Assembly (NCBI GenBank): GCA_017448185.1
Contig: JAFSLX010000061.1
Span: 1 to 64,000, forward strand
Source of the DNA: Bacteroidales bacterium
GTDB taxonomy: Bacteria > Bacteroidota > Bacteroidia > Bacteroidales > P3
Direction: 5' to 3'
DNA length: 64,000 bases
Below, in pieces: positions 35,950-44,832 of this stretch (positions within the stretch are counted from its first letter, which is position 1; each line of letters begins with the position of its first letter). A model generated the notes under the pieces. That model ran no database searches. It was not told the origin of the DNA and worked only from the letters and a program-made list of their open reading frames with translations. Position numbers and translations under genes: made by a program.

Positions 35950-38346
35950 TTCACCTCTCACCTTGCAGCTTTTGCCTTGCTACTGCTGCTGGCCCTGTTG
36001 CCGACAGCCTGCAAGAAAGAGGTAGAGACCTCAAAGTTCGACTTCACAGCCACTATCGAACAGCCTTCGAGCGATTCGAAAGTGCTGCTCATCAACGAAG
36101 AGTGGATTTTCTGGGAGATGGGCGACCGCATCAGCGTGGGTAGCGACGTGACTGACGGTAGCACCTCCTATGATGGTACCCTCATCAACGCCGGTAGCGG
36201 CGACTTTGAAGATTTCGTCGGTGCTTTCGTCACCTACCTGCCGTGGGATTCGAAATATTTCGTTGGCTTGCACCCCTACAGTTCCAATAACAAGATTATC
36301 GGTACACCGGACAATAGCACTGGTTTCAATGTGCAAATCGACTTCCCGGCCACCCAACCCATCCGTGGCGACTCCACCTTCGGCAAACAGGTGATGCCCA
36401 TGGTGGCCTGGTATGGTGGCACATGGGCCACCGAACCCTACACTCCATTCAACTTCGACTTCCACTCACTTGGTGCCATCGTCCGTCTGCAACTCTTCAA
36501 CTCGACCGATACCAAGAACATCGACCGCATCGAGATTACCCCCAAGACAGGATACAAATACCAGTTGAGCGGTATGTTCAATGTGCTTAACTATAACACC
36601 TTCGACCCCCATCTGGAAGCCACGGCAACCAATCCAAGCGACGAGCAGAAAAAAATCACCATCACCTGCGACAACTTGGAAATGACAAACAGCACGCTCT
36701 GGAGTTTCTACCTCGTGCTGCCGGCCTACAAAGGCATGGACGATTCGAGCTACCTGCACCTGACCATGAAAGTGATTACCAGCGACAGAAAAGAATGCAC
36801 AAGAAACTTCACCGTGCCAACGCGTCGCAACGGCATCACCTACATGAACGCTTTGAATATCACTAACTGGGAAACAGGTACCACCTCTGCCGGTTTGGTA
36901 GGCAACGGTACGAAGAAGAAACCGTTCAAAATCTACACCGCAGCCGATATGGTATACCTGCGCGACTGCTTCAAGACACCGCGTGGAGACGGATTCTACT
37001 ACATCAACAACCAGAAAGCCACCTCTGCCACCGAGATACGCATCATGCGATCGGACATCGTTCTGGACGAAACCAACTGGAACGAGGGCATCAACAACTT
37101 CGTCGGCCACATGACCTACTACGGCTCCAACTCGAGCAATCCGGGCATCACCAACAACAGCCAGTATCCCATATTCACCTCGATTGCTGCTGGTGGAAAG
37201 GTCGACGGACTTGCTGTTAAGGTAGGTGAGAACAACACCATTGTCTCCCCGGCACTGGCAGGTTTCTCGCCGTTCTGTTTCTCGAACGCAGGCACCATCG
37301 AGAACTGCCGCTTTGTCAGTGACAATGATACACTGACCGTCACAAACAGCCATATTGCCGGCCTCTGCGTGCAGAACACCGGTACCATACGCGGTTGCGG
37401 ATGTTTGGGTACACTGAGCCTCAACCTGACCAACGGCACAGAGTATTCGGCAGCAGGTATTTGCCTGACCAACAGCGGCACCATTGACGGTTGCTACGCT
37501 GCCTCGCCCATCAAGGTACTCAACTACCCGAAAGCCGCCGGCATCTGCTACACCAACAACGGCGCCATAACGAATAGCTACTTCTCGGCCCAGGTGATTG
37601 AAAGCACCGCCTCGTGGGGCGGCATCGCCTATACCAACAACGGCGGCACCATAACAAACTGCTACACCGGCGAACTGGCAAACATCTACACCACCGGCAC
37701 CGTAGGCGGCATCGTCAACACCCTGACGAGTGGCACCATCAACCACTGCCGTGGCGAGATGAACCTGCGCGGAAGCATCGTTGGCGGTATTGCATCAACA
37801 CAAGAGAACGGCTATATCAAGAACTGCTTCTGCGACAACACAATGATGACCATCACCGTCACGGCCGGCAGCGGCCATTACGGCGGTGGCATGGTGGGAC
37901 GCATGATGAAAGGCTGGTTAGAAAACGGTTTCTGCAACCTGGGTGCCGTGAACCGTCTGGACAACCAAGCCAAAGTCGGCGGCATCGTGGGACAAATTGA
38001 AGGTATCGGAGAAGGCTCCGGTGCAAACACCCATATCAGAAACATCTACGTCTACGAAAGCCTCTCCTCTTCAAGAACATTCTACGGCAACACGCTAAAC
38101 ACCATGACCTTTGCCCAGTGCTTTGTCATCGACGGTGGAACCATGCAATACGGAATAAACGCCATTGCAGCCCCCCTGAGTAGCGATATCAATTCAGCAT
38201 CAGGAACCATCGAACAAATGCGCATATTGCTTAATACCTTTGTAGGAACATCCGGTTATCCTGAAGGCTGGTGGAAATGGTCACGTACCAACGATGCTCC
38301 TGGCTCTTATTCAGGCGGCACGGGCCTACCCTTCCTGACACTTTAA
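35896..38346 (+). CDS. GLUG/fimbrillin-like lipoprotein (816 aa)
   Basis: Putative surface lipoprotein. The signal peptide has a long Leu/Ala core and an LPTAC lipobox, so Cys39 should be lipidated; KKEVETS follows. Residues about 50-310 look like the N-terminal beta-sandwich of fimbrillin-like proteins (EEWIFWEMGDRISVG, a 'threonine/serine-rich' middle, LVLPAYKGMD). Residues about 440-700 contain GLUG-like repeats: AGFSPFCFSNAGTIENC, AAGICLTNSGTIDGC, AAGICYTNNGAITNSYF, GGIAYTNNGGTITNCY and GGIVNTLTSGTINHC. It lies 34 bases after the 74-residue gene, in the same direction as the giants, and may act with them as an adhesin or anchor (inference). The first ~18 codons overlap simple repeats, so the true start may be downstream, but no other ATG precedes the hydrophobic core. 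Confidence 0.8.
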   Translation: MENTIKENVKRETSNVKPFTSHLAAFALLLLLALLPTACKKEVETSKFDFTATIEQPSSDSKVLLINEEWIFWEMGDRISVGSDVTDGSTSYDGTLINAGSGDFEDFVGAFVTYLPWDSKYFVGLHPYSSNNKIIGTPDNSTGFNVQIDFPATQPIRGDSTFGKQVMPMVAWYGGTWATEPYTPFNFDFHSLGAIVRLQLFNSTDTKNIDRIEITPKTGYKYQLSGMFNVLNYNTFDPHLEATATNPSDEQKKITITCDNLEMTNSTLWSFYLVLPAYKGMDDSSYLHLTMKVITSDRKECTRNFTVPTRRNGITYMNALNITNWETGTTSAGLVGNGTKKKPFKIYTAADMVYLRDCFKTPRGDGFYYINNQKATSATEIRIMRSDIVLDETNWNEGINNFVGHMTYYGSNSSNPGITNNSQYPIFTSIAAGGKVDGLAVKVGENNTIVSPALAGFSPFCFSNAGTIENCRFVSDNDTLTVTNSHIAGLCVQNTGTIRGCGCLGTLSLNLTNGTEYSAAGICLTNSGTIDGCYAASPIKVLNYPKAAGICYTNNGAITNSYFSAQVIESTASWGGIAYTNNGGTITNCYTGELANIYTTGTVGGIVNTLTSGTINHCRGEMNLRGSIVGGIASTQENGYIKNCFCDNTMMTITVTAGSGHYGGGMVGRMMKGWLENGFCNLGAVNRLDNQAKVGGIVGQIEGIGEGSGANTHIRNIYVYESLSSSRTFYGNTLNTMTFAQCFVIDGGTMQYGINAIAAPLSSDINSASGTIEQMRILLNTFVGTSGYPEGWWKWSRTNDAPGSYSGGTGLPFLTL

Positions 38347-38386
38347 GATTGCAGACATCCTACTGATGTTCAATCGATATTAAATC

Positions 38387-38433
38387 GTTGTTCTGTCGTT
38401 GTTCAGTGAATGACTGAACAACGACAGAACAAC
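38387..38433. repeat. Palindromic cluster of GTTGTTCAGTC units (copy 3)
   Basis: A perfect 21-bp inverted repeat (38387-38407 with 38413-38433) around the loop GAATG. One unit on each arm carries the paired variant GTTGTTCTGTC / GACAGAACAAC, a compensated change. Two further degenerate right-hand units (AGCGAACAACAAG) follow. It lies between convergent genes. Confidence 0.9.
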
Positions 38434-38460
38434 AAGCGAACAACAAGATAACAACGCTTA

Positions 38461-38486
38461 CAGGGACGCACCACGGTGCGTCCCTG
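38461..38486. repeat. 12-bp perfect palindromic hairpin between convergent genes
   Basis: CAGGGACGCACC (38461-38472), a two-base AC spacer and GGTGCGTCCCTG (38475-38486). No T-run follows on either strand, so it may be a REP-like intergenic palindrome or a factor-dependent terminator for the convergent lipoprotein and merR genes. Confidence 0.75.
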
Positions 38487-38491
38487 ACTAT

Positions 38492-38803
38492 TTACAATTG
38501 TTCCTTCAGCTCGACGAGGAACTGTCGGACGGCGGTGAGGTTGTTGACGAGCTCCATCTTGGGGTCGTCGACGGGACGGGTGCGCATCTGCTCGCGGGCA
38601 CCCTCGAGGGTGTAGCCGCACTCGCGCGTAAGGTAATGGATGCGACGCAGCAGTTCGATATCGCGAGCCGTGTAGCTGCGGGTACCGCGTTTGTTCTTGA
38701 CAGGCTTTATACAGTCAAACTCGCTCTCCCAGAAACGCAACACCGACGGTGCCACATCGAGCATGGCCGCCACTTCACCGATTGAGTAATAAAGTTTTTC
38801 CAT
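38492..38803 (-). CDS. Short MerR-family transcriptional regulator
   Basis: A 103-residue DNA-binding protein. The N-terminal winged helix-turn-helix of the MerR family is complete: YYSIGEVAAMLDV, then APSVLRFWESEF, then RGTRSYTARDIELLRRIHYL. The C-terminal part is a short helix (TLEGAREQM, then a dimerisation-type stretch NNLTAVRQFLVELKEQL) with no cysteines or effector domain, so no metal or redox ligand can be proposed. Short MerR proteins of this type are common in Bacteroidota. It lies 67 bases downstream of lptD on the same strand and is probably in one transcript with it. Its target is unknown. Confidence 0.85.
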   Translation of the reverse strand: MEKLYYSIGEVAAMLDVAPSVLRFWESEFDCIKPVKNKRGTRSYTARDIELLRRIHYLTRECGYTLEGAREQMRTRPVDDPKMELVNNLTAVRQFLVELKEQL

Positions 38804-38870
38804 AGTATCTTTCTTTTATATAGGACCCATAGCTATTACCAAGGTCTATAAGTCACAATAGGTCAATGAT

Positions 38871-41393
38871 TTAATAACTATAATATCCGTTATTTTCCTG
38901 ATAGTTCTTCCGTTTTTCGTATTTCACATCACGCAGGGCATCGGCCTTGATGTTGATCTGGAAGAACCAGCTGCGGTAGTAGCCGAAAGGCACCCAGCTG
39001 AAACGCATCTCCCAACAGTGCAGGTCGCGATAGATGTCGACGGTGGTGTAGGAAACACCCTTGTTGACAAAGTCGTAGCCGGTCGACATCGAGGCTCGCC
39101 AGTTGGGGGTGAGGGTGATGTTGCCCGAGAGGGTGATGCTCTGGATGGTCTCGCTTTTCAGGTTCATCTCCTTGGCCACAAAGCGGTTGACATGGCTGAA
39201 GGTGTAGCTGAGCGTGAGGTTCCAAGGCACTGAGAAGTCGACGTATGTACCGGTGAGCAGCACAGGATTGTAGTTGTAGGGGGTCTGCAGGATTTGGCGC
39301 TGCGGACGCCCTTGCGACTTGGTGTCGTTGCTGGACGAGAAAGTGTTGTTGTTGAGGCTCCATGAGAGCTGGGCGCTCCAGGTGCTGTTGTCGGTACGGA
39401 ACAGCCGGTGCTCCTCGTTCCAGAGAAAGCGATTGTGCATGTTGCCGAGCGTGTCAATGACGTAGGGCGAGAAGGAGCCGCTATAGTTGATAACGAGGTT
39501 CTTGAACAGCGTGGTGCGGCCGCTGACAGTGAGGGCCGAGAAGTTGAGCGAGTCGCGGGCTATGTCATAGCCCATGCCAAGATTTAGGCTTTCGATGAGG
39601 GTAATCTTGTGCACTTCGGCAGCAGTGTCGAATGGGTTCTGCACCTTGATTTCAAGGTTGTTGCCGATATTGAGATGAATGTTGCCGCTACGTCCGTCGG
39701 GCGGACCGCCGTAGAGGCTGTTCTGGAAGATGGAGTATCGGTGTACATAGCCGGTGGTGTCGGTGTATTCCTTCCACCAACCGAGGCTGGCACTGCCAAA
39801 GTCGGGATGGTAGGTGAAGCTCAGCGAAGGGTTGATGACATGGCGCAAAGCCTTGAGAGGGCCGAACTTGAACTGAAACATACCATAGATGCGGGTGGAA
39901 AGCGACGAACTGACATTGAAGTCACGGTTGGCACGGAAGCCGCGGATGGTATCGGTGGTGAGGGTGCCGGTGGAGGCATCATAGGTGCGATCGATGGTGC
40001 TCCAATGCCAGCGTTCGTTATAGGAGATGGAATTGGTCCAATTAAAGAAACGCAACACTTTGACGGTCGACGAAATGGGGATGCTGTGTTTGATGCCGTA
40101 CTGCATACGGTCGATGGTAGATTGGGTAAAGAGGTCAGTATCCTGCGCCGTGATGTTATTTTCGGCATTCATCACATAGGAAAGTGAAATATTCTCGTAC
40201 CAACGGTAGGCACCGACAGGATTCTTGCGCCGGAAGGGATATATAGTGATGGAATTGAGCGATATGGAGGGCAGCTTGATATTCATCACGCCGGTTTGCG
40301 AGTTGAACGACTCGCGTGCCGAAGCCGAGAGGTTGAAGTAATGGCCAAGCTTGGTGGAGTAGCTGATGGAGGAGGTGGTGGTCGAGTTGAAATAGTCGTT
40401 TCGATTGGTGGTGTTCTTGTTATAGTTACGGCTCTGCAGGTTGACGTTGGCCGAGAAGCGGCTGTAGGGATTGGCCTTGGCATCTTGGTCGTGGGTCCAA
40501 GTGACTTTGAAGTCGTTGAACGAGCTGTAGGTAGTGCTGTCACCCCGGATGCCCTCGATGGTGTTGCCGTAGCGCAAATCGACCGAACCCTTGTATTTAT
40601 AGCGGCGGTAGTAGTTCGACTTCACCTCGCCGGCCCAACTAAGGTTGGTATAAATCTCGGCCAGGAGTGCGAGGTCGACATTGTCGTTGATGGCAAAGTA
40701 GTAGCCGCCGTCGCGGAGATAATAGCCACGATAGTTCTGCCAGCCGTACGAGGGAATCAGAACGCCCGACTGGCGGTTGTGGGTGATGGGGAAAAATGCG
40801 AACGGCAAGGCCAAAGGTGTAGGTACATCCTCAATGCTGAGCCACGCTGGACCAGTGACAATCTTGTCGTTGGTAATCAGTTTCGACTTGGTGAAATTGA
40901 GGGCAAAATGAGGATGGGCATAGTTACAGGTAGTATAACTACCACCACTGAGGTACATCACAGAGTCATTAATTTTCTTCACCCGTTCGCCATGCAGGAA
41001 ACCGTCGCCTTCCTGGGTGATGACACCGTTGATAATACCCTTCTGGGTATTGTAGTTGAAAGTGATAGTATCGGCATGGTATTCAGCCTCATCCTGTTTA
41101 AAATAGGGACGGCCGCGCACGCCACTGGTATCGTTAGTGCCGTGGGCATGAAGAGTTTGCTTGTCGAAGTCGACCACCACGCGGTCGGCACGCAAGAGCA
41201 TCTTCTCGTAGTCGATGGCGCCATCGGTGTAGAGATAGGCACGACGGGAGGAAAGATCGATGGCCACAGAGTCGCGAGCCTTGTACTTCACCACCTCTTT
41301 GACAGAGTTGGACGACAACGGCATAAGGGTGTCGATATCGGTCTGGGCAAAGACATTGAAGAGGGGTACAAAGAGTAGCAGGAGAAGAATCAT
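38871..41393 (-). CDS. lptD: LPS-assembly outer-membrane protein LptD (Bacteroidota type)
   Basis: Outer-membrane beta-barrel that inserts lipopolysaccharide into the outer leaflet. A signal peptide (MILLLLLFVPLFNVFA before Gln) is followed by an OstA-like beta-jellyroll (ADRVVVDFDKQTLHA, YHADTITFNYNTQKGIINGV, MYLSGGSYTTCNYAHPHFAL) and then a long barrel domain with alternating aromatic strands to the C-terminus. PLALPFAFFPITHNRQSGVLIP is typical of LptD. I place the start at 41393, giving 840 residues. The frame stays open to an ATG at 41447 (858 residues), but that ATG is only about five bases from the predicted transcription start, and its extra N-terminus is encoded by promoter-like sequence. 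The promoter faces that of the amidase gene. Confidence 0.85.
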   Translation of the reverse strand: MILLLLLFVPLFNVFAQTDIDTLMPLSSNSVKEVVKYKARDSVAIDLSSRRAYLYTDGAIDYEKMLLRADRVVVDFDKQTLHAHGTNDTSGVRGRPYFKQDEAEYHADTITFNYNTQKGIINGVITQEGDGFLHGERVKKINDSVMYLSGGSYTTCNYAHPHFALNFTKSKLITNDKIVTGPAWLSIEDVPTPLALPFAFFPITHNRQSGVLIPSYGWQNYRGYYLRDGGYYFAINDNVDLALLAEIYTNLSWAGEVKSNYYRRYKYKGSVDLRYGNTIEGIRGDSTTYSSFNDFKVTWTHDQDAKANPYSRFSANVNLQSRNYNKNTTNRNDYFNSTTTSSISYSTKLGHYFNLSASARESFNSQTGVMNIKLPSISLNSITIYPFRRKNPVGAYRWYENISLSYVMNAENNITAQDTDLFTQSTIDRMQYGIKHSIPISSTVKVLRFFNWTNSISYNERWHWSTIDRTYDASTGTLTTDTIRGFRANRDFNVSSSLSTRIYGMFQFKFGPLKALRHVINPSLSFTYHPDFGSASLGWWKEYTDTTGYVHRYSIFQNSLYGGPPDGRSGNIHLNIGNNLEIKVQNPFDTAAEVHKITLIESLNLGMGYDIARDSLNFSALTVSGRTTLFKNLVINYSGSFSPYVIDTLGNMHNRFLWNEEHRLFRTDNSTWSAQLSWSLNNNTFSSSNDTKSQGRPQRQILQTPYNYNPVLLTGTYVDFSVPWNLTLSYTFSHVNRFVAKEMNLKSETIQSITLSGNITLTPNWRASMSTGYDFVNKGVSYTTVDIYRDLHCWEMRFSWVPFGYYRSWFFQINIKADALRDVKYEKRKNYQENNGYYSY

Positions 41394-41413
41394 CCCCCTT
41401 CTCAAAACATTAT

Positions 41414-41444
41414 TTTGAGCATTCAAAATATCTTTGTATCTTTG
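41414..41444 (+). promoter_or_regulatory. Promoter of the amidase operon
   Basis: TTTG (41414-41417), a 19-base spacer and TATCTTTG (41437-41444) match the Bacteroidota consensus. It overlaps the leader of the divergent lptD transcript. Confidence 0.85.
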
Positions 41445-41457
41445 CATTTTCGAGTTG

Positions 41458-41465
41458 CAAAGATA
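41458..41465 (-). promoter_or_regulatory. -7 box of lptD, inverted against the amidase -7 box
   Basis: On the minus strand the sequence reads TATCTTTG. Together with the plus-strand box it forms a perfect 10-bp inverted repeat, TATCTTTGCA - 9 bases - TGCAAAGATA (41437-41465). No TTTG element is found at the standard spacing on the minus strand, so the lptD promoter is less certain than its partner. Confidence 0.6.
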
Positions 41466-41510
41466 AACTTATTTATGCAAACTGAAAAACAAAAAAATAT
41501 CGATTTGGAA

Positions 41511-42848
41511 ATGAAACGGTTATTTATCATATTTCTTGCACTGACCCTATTTTGCGGACCTGCTTTTTCGCAAAAAAAAGACACCTATCGCGTGCGCACA
41601 GTGGTGATTGACCCCGGCCACGGCGGTGCCAAACCAGGTGCCCAAGGCAAACATGTGCAGGAAAAAGAAATCACCCTGTCTATCGCTAAAAAATTCGGAA
41701 AACTGATTTCGGACAACTACCCCGACGTGAAGGTTATTTACACTCGCACGAAGGATGTGGACATCTCGTTGGCCGAACGCGCCCATATTGCCAACCGCAA
41801 CAAGGCCGACCTTTTCATCTCGATTCATGCCAACTCGCACCCCACTTCAGTACCGTCGGGCGTGGAAACCTTCGTGATGGGATTGTCGGAAAGCCGCGCC
41901 AACCTCGAAGTGGCACGAAAAGAGAATGCAGACATTTTGCTCGAGGCCGACTACAAGAACAACGCCGACTACAGCGGCTTTGATCCCAACGCTCCCGAGA
42001 CCTACGTAATGTTGGCCATGTTCCAAAGTGCCTTTATGGACAAAAGCCTGAACTTTGCACAAGTCATTCAGAACCAATACAAAAAGCACATCAAGACCAT
42101 CGACCGCGGTGTGAAACAGGCCGAGTTGTATGTACTCTACAAAACCTCGATGCCATCGGTGCTCACCGAGGTGGGATTCATCAGCAACCCCACTGAAGAA
42201 GCCTACATGATGTCGGCCGAAGGACAGGCCACGATAGCGATATGCTTGTTCAACGCCTTTATGAACTATAAATCAATCGAGGACGGTAGCCCACGGATTG
42301 CCAAACCGGTAATCAACATTGACGGATACAAAGCCTCTGCACCAAAGACGGAACAAACAAAACCCACTCCGACTGTGGTGGTTGACACCAACAAGGTGGA
42401 GGTAACGAAAGACACCGCAGAGGCAAAAGCCCCAGTCGAAACAGTGCGTGAAGAGGCACCTGTCGCACCATCAACCAAGCCTGTACCCACTGTGGCTTTG
42501 GTGCAACGCGAAGACACCACGGCTGTCGAAAAGAAACCAATTGAAGAGCAGAAGCCTGTCGTCAACGACGAAGGGTTGCGCTATCGTGTGCAGTTCTGCA
42601 CCGCCCAACGGGTAATGAAAGTCGGCGACCCCGATCTCGGCGGCATCAAAGACTTCCAATATAGCAAGACTTCTGCCGGTTATGCCTACTCGGCCGGCAA
42701 TTACACCACCCGTCAGGAGGCCCAAAAACGCTGCAATACATTGAAGCAGACCACCCGTTTCAAAGATGCATTTGTGATTGCCATCTACAATGGTGAACGC
42801 ATCACCATGGACGAGGCACGCCGCATCGAAAACACCAAGAAGAAATAA
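41511..42848 (+). CDS. N-acetylmuramoyl-L-alanine amidase with C-terminal SPOR-like domain
   Basis: Periplasmic zinc hydrolase that cleaves the bond between MurNAc and L-Ala in peptidoglycan, used in daughter-cell separation. A signal peptide (MKRLFIIFLALTLFCGPAFS) is followed by an Amidase_3 domain with the metal and catalytic motifs IDPGHGG, QEKEITL, SIHANS and LTEVGFISN. A Thr/Pro/Glu-rich linker (about residues 280-375) leads to a C-terminal SPOR-like segment (YRVQFCTAQR, then YTTRQEAQKRCN and AFVIAIYNGER), expected to bind denuded septal glycan. The start at 41511 was chosen because it begins the signal peptide; the frame is open upstream to an ATG at 41475. It is the first gene of an operon with the ABC ATPase (9-base gap), pyrF and a membrane protein. 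Confidence 0.9.
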   Translation: MKRLFIIFLALTLFCGPAFSQKKDTYRVRTVVIDPGHGGAKPGAQGKHVQEKEITLSIAKKFGKLISDNYPDVKVIYTRTKDVDISLAERAHIANRNKADLFISIHANSHPTSVPSGVETFVMGLSESRANLEVARKENADILLEADYKNNADYSGFDPNAPETYVMLAMFQSAFMDKSLNFAQVIQNQYKKHIKTIDRGVKQAELYVLYKTSMPSVLTEVGFISNPTEEAYMMSAEGQATIAICLFNAFMNYKSIEDGSPRIAKPVINIDGYKASAPKTEQTKPTPTVVVDTNKVEVTKDTAEAKAPVETVREEAPVAPSTKPVPTVALVQREDTTAVEKKPIEEQKPVVNDEGLRYRVQFCTAQRVMKVGDPDLGGIKDFQYSKTSAGYAYSAGNYTTRQEAQKRCNTLKQTTRFKDAFVIAIYNGERITMDEARRIENTKKK

Positions 42849-42857
42849 AGCAACAAC

Positions 42858-43550
42858 ATGATAGAAATCAAAGACATCAGTAAGGTATACGACGGACAAT
42901 ACGCCCTCGACCACGTCAGTTTCAAGGTGGGCGAAGGCGAGATTGTGGGACTGCTGGGCCCCAATGGCGCCGGCAAGTCGACACTGATGAAAATCATTAC
43001 CTGCTTCATCCCTCCCACCGAAGGAGAGGTGACCGTTTGCGGCCACAGCATATATGACGACTCGCTGGCGGTGCGTCGCTGCATCGGCTATCTGCCCGAG
43101 CACAATCCACTGTACCCTGATATGTATGTACGCGAATATCTGCGCTTTGCCGCCGGATTGAGTGGACTGAAAGAGGAGAAGAGGCATGCCGACGAAATGA
43201 TTGAGTTGACCGGTCTTGCACCAGAGGCACACAAGAAAATCGGACAACTGTCGAAAGGTTACCGCCAACGTGTAGGCTTAGCACAAGCCTTGATACACGA
43301 CCCCAAGGTGCTCATCCTCGATGAACCAACCACAGGATTGGACCCCAACCAGTTGGAATTCATCCGTAACGTGATACGTACCGTCGGCAAAAACAAGGTG
43401 GTGCTACTTTCGACCCACATCATGCAAGAAGTAGAAGCCATGTGCAGCCGAGCCATCATTATTAATCACGGCCGAATTGTCGGAGACGAAAGCATGGACG
43501 GCATCAACGCCAAAAACCTTACAGAACAATTCCATAAATTGACAGAATAG
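42858..43550 (+). CDS. ABC transporter ATP-binding protein (GldA-like)
   Basis: A 230-residue ATPase subunit of an ABC-2-type transporter. It has Walker A GPNGAGKST (near residue 35), a Q-loop region, signature LSKGYRQR in place of the common LSGGQ, Walker B VLILDEPTTGLD and switch histidine STH. The overall sequence and the LSKGYRQR signature recall GldA, the ATPase linked to gliding and T9SS motility proteins, but the protein is shorter than Flavobacterium GldA and no permease gene (GldF/GldG type) lies beside it. It follows the amidase by 9 bases and precedes pyrF by 2 bases. A partner permease must be encoded elsewhere, so its substrate is unknown. Confidence 0.85.
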   Translation: MIEIKDISKVYDGQYALDHVSFKVGEGEIVGLLGPNGAGKSTLMKIITCFIPPTEGEVTVCGHSIYDDSLAVRRCIGYLPEHNPLYPDMYVREYLRFAAGLSGLKEEKRHADEMIELTGLAPEAHKKIGQLSKGYRQRVGLAQALIHDPKVLILDEPTTGLDPNQLEFIRNVIRTVGKNKVVLLSTHIMQEVEAMCSRAIIINHGRIVGDESMDGINAKNLTEQFHKLTE

Positions 43551-43552
43551 AT

Positions 43553-44374
43553 ATGACTAGACAAGAATTAATAGGCCTGATTCGCGAACGTCGCTCATTC
43601 CTCTGTGTCGGCCTCGACACGGACCCTGCCAAGATGCCAGAGCATCTGCGAAACGAGAAAGACAGCGTATTCCATTTCAACCGTGCCATTATCGATGCCA
43701 CCATCGACCACTGCGTGGCCTACAAACCCAACTTGGCTTTCTATGAGGCCCAAGGTATTGAGGGTCTGCGCCAACTGAAGATGACGATGGACTACCTGCA
43801 CAGCCTCGGCAAACCCGCTTTCACAATCGCCGATGCCAAACGTGGCGACATCGGCAACACCTCGCAGCAGTACGCCAAAGCATTCCTCGACCCAAAGGGT
43901 GACTTCAACTTCGATGCCATCACCATCGCCCCTTACATGGGCAGCGACTCTGTACAGCCTTTCACCGTTTATGAGGGCAAATGGGTAATCTTGCTTGCTC
44001 TGACCTCGAACAAAGGTGCTTTCGACTTCCAACTAACCACCGATGCCAACGGCACACCGCTCTACCAACGCGTGCTCGAAACCTCGAAACAGTGGGGTAC
44101 GGAAGAAAATATGATGTACGTGGTGGGGGCTACCAAAGCCGAGATGCTCACCGATGTGCGCCATACCGTGCCAGGTTCATTCCTGCTGGTACCCGGCGTG
44201 GGAGCCCAAGGCGGAAGCCTCGAAGAGGTATGCCGCTATGGACTGACCAAAGACTGCGGCCTGATAGTCAATTCGTCGCGCGGCATTATCTTCGCCTCGC
44301 ACGGCACCGACTTTGCCGAACGCGCCGGCGAAGAAGCTCGCAAGTTGCAACAACAAATGGCTGCAGTATTATGA
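43553..44374 (+). CDS. pyrF: Orotidine 5'-phosphate decarboxylase
   Basis: Converts orotidine monophosphate to UMP, the last step of de novo pyrimidine synthesis. The 273-residue length fits the longer PyrF family (type 2) common in Bacteroidota. Motifs seen: FLCVGLDTDPAKMP at the N-terminus, the catalytic DAKRGDIGNTS segment (Asp-Lys-Asp network), VPGVGAQGG and the phosphate-binding region near IVNSSRGII. It begins two bases after the ABC gene, and its TGA overlaps the ATG of the next gene (ATGA), which suggests translational coupling. Confidence 0.95.
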   Translation: MTRQELIGLIRERRSFLCVGLDTDPAKMPEHLRNEKDSVFHFNRAIIDATIDHCVAYKPNLAFYEAQGIEGLRQLKMTMDYLHSLGKPAFTIADAKRGDIGNTSQQYAKAFLDPKGDFNFDAITIAPYMGSDSVQPFTVYEGKWVILLALTSNKGAFDFQLTTDANGTPLYQRVLETSKQWGTEENMMYVVGATKAEMLTDVRHTVPGSFLLVPGVGAQGGSLEEVCRYGLTKDCGLIVNSSRGIIFASHGTDFAERAGEEARKLQQQMAAVL

Positions 44375-44832
44375 AAAAAAACAACCTTACCACATTGCGT
44401 GTACTGTTGGTGCTGAGCATGATAGGCTCAGGCATGTCGCTACTGACATACCTGATGATGGCTTGTTTTCTGCCACAATTCAGAGAAGTATATGAAGCGA
44501 ACCAGCAACTCTTCCCCGAACAACTTACCACAGCTTACGAGCGCATGCTCGAGGTACCACAGTTGTTCTATGCCGCCAGCTCAGTGCTTTACGCCCTGTC
44601 GCTGACTGGTGTCATTCTAATGTGGAAGCTCCGCAAATCGGGATTCCACTGCTATGCACTGGCACAGTTGCTGTTACTTTTGTTGCCTGTGCTTTTCCTC
44701 GGCCGTGCCTATCTTGGCCTTGGCGACATTATGTTCACCCTGCTTTTCGTCACCGCCTACTACCTGCTACTAAAATCACTTGGGGTATTTGATTCCCAGA
44801 AAGAAGAAATACCATCTGACAATCAAGAATAA
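44371..44832 (+). CDS. Four-helix-type membrane protein of unknown function (153 aa)
   Basis: A small integral membrane protein. The ATG overlaps the pyrF stop by four bases. Hydrophobic segments are seen at about residues 10-33, 63-84, 91-113 and 115-133, with a short hydrophilic loop (EVYEANQQLFPEQLTTAYERM) after the first. The tail is charged (FDSQKEEIPSDNQE). I recognise no family-specific motif. It is the last gene of the amidase-ABC-pyrF operon. The following 368 bases (44833-45200) hold no other gene, only a weak hairpin (CTCCAA/TTGGAG, 44875-44892) and the tryptophanase promoter and leader. Confidence 0.75.
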   Translation: MKKNNLTTLRVLLVLSMIGSGMSLLTYLMMACFLPQFREVYEANQQLFPEQLTTAYERMLEVPQLFYAASSVLYALSLTGVILMWKLRKSGFHCYALAQLLLLLLPVLFLGRAYLGLGDIMFTLLFVTAYYLLLKSLGVFDSQKEEIPSDNQE

